A DNA stretch of 6,745 nucleotides. Source: Candidatus Zixiibacteriota bacterium. GTDB taxonomy: Bacteria > Zixibacteria > MSB-5A5 > GN15 > PGXB01. The first letter of the stretch is position 1; each line of letters opens with the position of its first letter. Positions 5,387 to 6,745 of the stretch are shown piece after piece. A program made the position numbers and the translations under genes. The stretch lies in contig JAPLUS010000172.1 of NCBI GenBank assembly GCA_026397495.1, forward strand, positions 1 through 6,745, read 5' to 3'. Under the pieces are notes generated by a model. It searched no databases. It was given only the letters and a program-made list of their open reading frames with translations, and was not told where the DNA came from.

Positions 5387-5713
5387 TCAATCGCAGTGAC
5401 AGTCACCGCTGCCGCACTTGGGGTCGCCGATTGTTATCCGATAACCGCTGGAACCGGATTCATCAGAAATATAATCCATTTTTATATCCCCCATCTGGGC
5501 CAAATGCTCATTTAGACTGTGATCAATATAGGCGGTAATACCGTTTGATTCCAGCTTTTCCATTTCATCCGTTGACTCATCCAGAGCCATTCCCAATGAT
5601 GGCCCGCTTCAGCCAACTCCCTGAAAGTATAATATTAACTGCTTGCCTTTTACTTGCTCTGATTGCAGGGCCTTTTTTAGCTCGACGCTCGCCATGTCGG
5701 TGATTACTAACAT
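5387..5713 (-). CDS. HesB/IscA-like iron-sulfur protein with in-frame UGA: probable selenoprotein
   Basis: Read from ATG 5713 through one in-frame TGA (5609-5611) to TGA 5387-5389, this frame gives a 108-residue protein. It starts MLVITDMASVELKKALQ, continues QLILYFQGVG, then U35, then SGPSLGMALDES, and ends GDPKCGSGDCHCD. This is the compact A-type (HesB/IscA) Fe-S carrier fold: an N-terminal helix, the first conserved cysteine position, ALDE, YIDHSL, MDYI, and a C-terminal Cys cluster (C100, C105, C107). The TGA sits exactly where the first cysteine of IscA proteins lies, and a HesB-like selenoprotein family with a GVGU motif is known. AGAAAGG lies ten bases before the ATG. Expected role: Fe-S cluster or metal binding, or redox chemistry, in the cytoplasm, with selenium as a ligand. 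Ordinary gene calling would give only the part after the TGA (from 5596) or nothing. The alternative is a nonsense mutation, less likely given the position and intact flanks. Confidence 0.85.
5573..5605 (-). promoter_or_regulatory. Candidate bacterial SECIS element (two alternative hairpins)
   Basis: Bacterial selenocysteine insertion needs a stem-loop just after the UGA, bound by SelB, usually with a G near the start of the apical loop. Two mutually exclusive hairpins are visible within the coding sequence. The distal one pairs TGGCTC (5589-5584) with GAGTCA (5578-5573), with one G-U pair, around loop TGGAT. Its loop starts 26 bases after the TGA with G in second place, which fits the usual rule. 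The proximal one pairs GGGCCAT (5605-5599) with ATGGCTC (5590-5584) around an eight-base loop. It is more stable-looking but closer to the UGA than usual. Found by eye, not by folding. Confidence 0.55.
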
Positions 5714-5788
5714 TTATTGTCAACCTTTCTTTTAATTGCTTAGCCATAATATGCCAAGTCGGTTCAAAAATTACTATATGAAGTGGGG

Positions 5789-5816
5789 AAGATACAAAAA
5801 TCCGGGATTTTATCAA
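5789..5816 (-). promoter_or_regulatory. Possible promoter for the selenoprotein operon
   Basis: On the - strand TTGATA (5816-5811) and TATCTT (5794-5789) are separated by 16 bp, five and four matches to the -35 and -10 consensus. Transcription would start about 70 bp before ATG 5713. It lies between the MITE-like element and the gene. Confidence 0.3.
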
Positions 5817-5875
5817 CTCATAATATCTCGCGGCAACACAACATCCATTAAATTATTGGGAGTTAAGAGGGCTCT

Positions 5876-6096
5876 CTTTAGGGAGTGTTGAAAAAGTGTA
5901 TATTGTGGAATAATCATCTGCTTTCATTCAACCCCCGTCCCAATCTGTCATTCCCCGCCGCGGCGGGGAATCCAGGAAGTAGTAACTGACTTGTACTTAT
6001 GTTTCTTTTTTCTGGATCCCCGATCAAGTCGGGGATGACATTTTTCTCAGAAGTGCACTTTTCCCTTTCTTAGGGCTTTTTCAACACTCCCCAAAG
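5876..6096. mobile_element. MITE-like element, 221 bp, with 21-bp terminal inverted repeats
   Basis: The ends (5876-5896 and 6076-6096) are inverted copies of 21 bp with one mismatch; the perfect core is GGGAGTGTTGAAAAAG at 5881-5896 and its complement at 6076-6091. The interior has no coding frame of note but carries a second set of inverted palindromic repeats. The trinucleotide TCT flanks both ends (5873-5875 and 6097-6099) and could be a short target duplication, but three bases prove little. It fills most of the 449-bp gene-free stretch between glnS and the selenoprotein gene; the rest holds a possible promoter and about 66 bp of glnS 3' flank with no clear signal. The small size, inverted ends and lack of genes are those of a non-autonomous transposable element; the parent transposase is unknown. 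Confidence 0.65.
5946..6040. repeat. Paired GTCAT...ATCCAG palindromic repeats, inverted
   Basis: Two arms face each other inside the MITE-like element. The left arm (5946-5975) begins TGTCATTCCCCG, contains the perfect 20-bp palindrome TTCCCCGCCGCGGCGGGGAA (5951-5970) and ends TCCAG. The right arm (6012-6040), read in reverse complement, begins TGTCATCCCCGA, has an 8-bp stem (6016-6023 with 6029-6036) around TCAAG, and ends GGATCCAG. This TGTCATTCCC...GGGAATCCAG pattern is a widespread class of interspersed bacterial repeats. Each arm can fold alone, or both can fold together into one large hairpin. Confidence 0.7.
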
Positions 6097-6162
6097 TCTG
6101 CCGCGCACAGAGCCGTTGGAGCAATAGCGATTCCCTCTCTTGCCGGATCAAATTCGGCGGAT

Positions 6163-6745
6163 TTATTTCTTCTTCCAGGAATCTTTCAATGTTACTATTC
6201 GGTTGAATACCGGCGCCCCCGGCTTGGAATCGACCGAATCGACACAGAAATAGCCATGGCGCAAGAACTGGAAACGGCTCCCCGGTTCGGCCTTGGCCAG
6301 ATTCGGCTCCATTTTGCATCCCTTTAATACGGTCAATGAATCGGGATTTATTTTCTGCTTGAAATCAAGGCCGTCGCCCTCATCACCGGGATTGGGAGTA
6401 TTGAAAAGATACTCATACAGACGGACTTCGGCATCAAAGGCCTGCACCGCCGAGACAAAATGAATGGTTCCTTTCACTTTGCGGCCGTCTTTGGCATCCC
6501 CGCCGCGCGTCTGGGGGTCATAAGTGCAATGAATCTCTTTTATTTCGCCAGTATCATCATCCTTGATTGCACTCTGATGCCGGATAAAATAGGCGTGCTT
6601 CAGTCGAACTTCACCGCCAGGTATAAGACGGAAATATCCTTTCGGGGGATTTTCATTGAAATCATCCCGCTCAATATAAAGCGTTTTGCTGAACGGCACA
6701 TGGCGCGTTCCCATCGAGATATCCTCGGGATTATTGACTGTTTCA
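6163..6745 (-). CDS. glnS: Glutamine--tRNA ligase, C-terminal part (5' end outside window)
   Basis: GlnRS charges tRNA-Gln with glutamine using ATP, in the cytoplasm. The frame is open to the window edge (TVNNPEDISMGTRHVPFSK...), so about 193 C-terminal residues are seen, ending in TAA. They cover the two beta-barrel anticodon-binding domains. MGTRHVPFS, LYIERDDF, PKGYFRLIPGGEVRLKHAY, DGRKVKGTIHFVSA, VRLYEYLFNTPNPG, INPDSLTVLKG, RFQFLRHGYFCVDS and PVFNRIVTLKDSW align closely with E. coli GlnRS as I remember it. The C-terminus is complete and normal. The conserved DGRKVKG.IHWVSA-type region favours GlnRS over GluRS, so this organism probably charges tRNA-Gln directly. The gene runs toward the MITE-like element, 66 bp beyond the stop; no convincing terminator was seen between them. 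Confidence 0.95.
   Translation of the reverse strand, partial: ETVNNPEDISMGTRHVPFSKTLYIERDDFNENPPKGYFRLIPGGEVRLKHAYFIRHQSAIKDDDTGEIKEIHCTYDPQTRGGDAKDGRKVKGTIHFVSAVQAFDAEVRLYEYLFNTPNPGDEGDGLDFKQKINPDSLTVLKGCKMEPNLAKAEPGSRFQFLRHGYFCVDSVDSKPGAPVFNRIVTLKDSWKKK

Noticed and set aside
5391..5404. Palindromic GTGACAGTCAC near the selenoprotein 3' end
   Set aside because: It lies within the codons for the C-terminal Cys cluster and has a one-base centre, so no hairpin loop is possible. Chance operator-like symmetry.
5387..5596. Short HesB-like protein starting at TTG 5596 after the TGA
   Set aside because: It would lack the N-terminal helix and the first ligand position, while the upstream frame supplies both with a proper ATG and SD.
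5577..5816. A 79-codon - strand frame overlapping the selenoprotein 5' half
   Set aside because: It reads the HesB-like N-terminus out of frame and has no family resemblance or good start. The selenoprotein frame explains the region.
5946..6040. CRISPR array
   Set aside because: Only two palindromic units are present, in inverted orientation, with no regular spacing or further copies.
6047..6319. A 90-codon - strand frame across the glnS end and the MITE-like element
   Set aside because: It overlaps glnS in another frame and continues into the inverted repeat. No recognisable protein.
1..6745. General reassignment of TGA to an amino acid
   Set aside because: The cohesin-like gene and the selenoprotein end with TGA at the expected family length, and no other gene needs TGA read-through.

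Overview
The window comes from a bacterium of moderate GC content, most likely a member of the FCB assemblage (a Zixibacteria-, Marinimicrobia- or KSB1-like lineage). This is an inference. It rests on a secreted protein with the NYPNPFNPST-type C-terminal sorting domain, a tandem Ser/Thr kinase protein, a bacterial GlnRS, and a deoxynucleoside kinase gene directly before panB. I cannot fix the taxon from the sequence alone.

Left part, + strand (1-2200): the end of a deoxynucleoside kinase gene, panB (pantothenate/CoA pathway), a 59-residue zinc-ribbon protein with a strong Shine-Dalgarno sequence, a possible 41-codon ORF of unknown nature, and a MarC-family membrane protein. The first three genes are closely spaced and probably co-transcribed. 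marC ends 21 bp from the convergent kinase gene.

Middle part, - strand (2222-5336): a Ser/Thr kinase locus with a kinase domain, a pseudokinase domain and a C-terminal membrane anchor. Its first kinase domain has lost about 85-90 codons and shifts frame. Upstream of it lies a secreted cohesin-like protein with a type IX-style sorting domain, closed by a clear hairpin/T-run terminator. Next is a broken gene for an exported His-containing helical-repeat protein, read in two frames and followed by a 14-bp-stem terminator hairpin.

Right part, - strand (5387-6745): the main find is a gene that ordinary ORF calling misses. At 5387-5713 a HesB/IscA-like iron-sulfur protein reads through one in-frame TGA, at exactly the position of the first conserved IscA-type cysteine (GVG-U-SGPS). 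SECIS-like hairpins follow the TGA. I read it as a selenocysteine protein of the HesB-like family, and it is probably co-transcribed with the exported repeat protein downstream. Upstream of its putative promoter lies a 221-bp MITE-like element with 21-bp inverted ends, which encloses a second pair of inverted GTCAT...ATCCAG palindromic repeats. Beyond it is the C-terminal part of glnS, running off the window.

No CRISPR array, tRNA, rRNA or replication origin was recognised.
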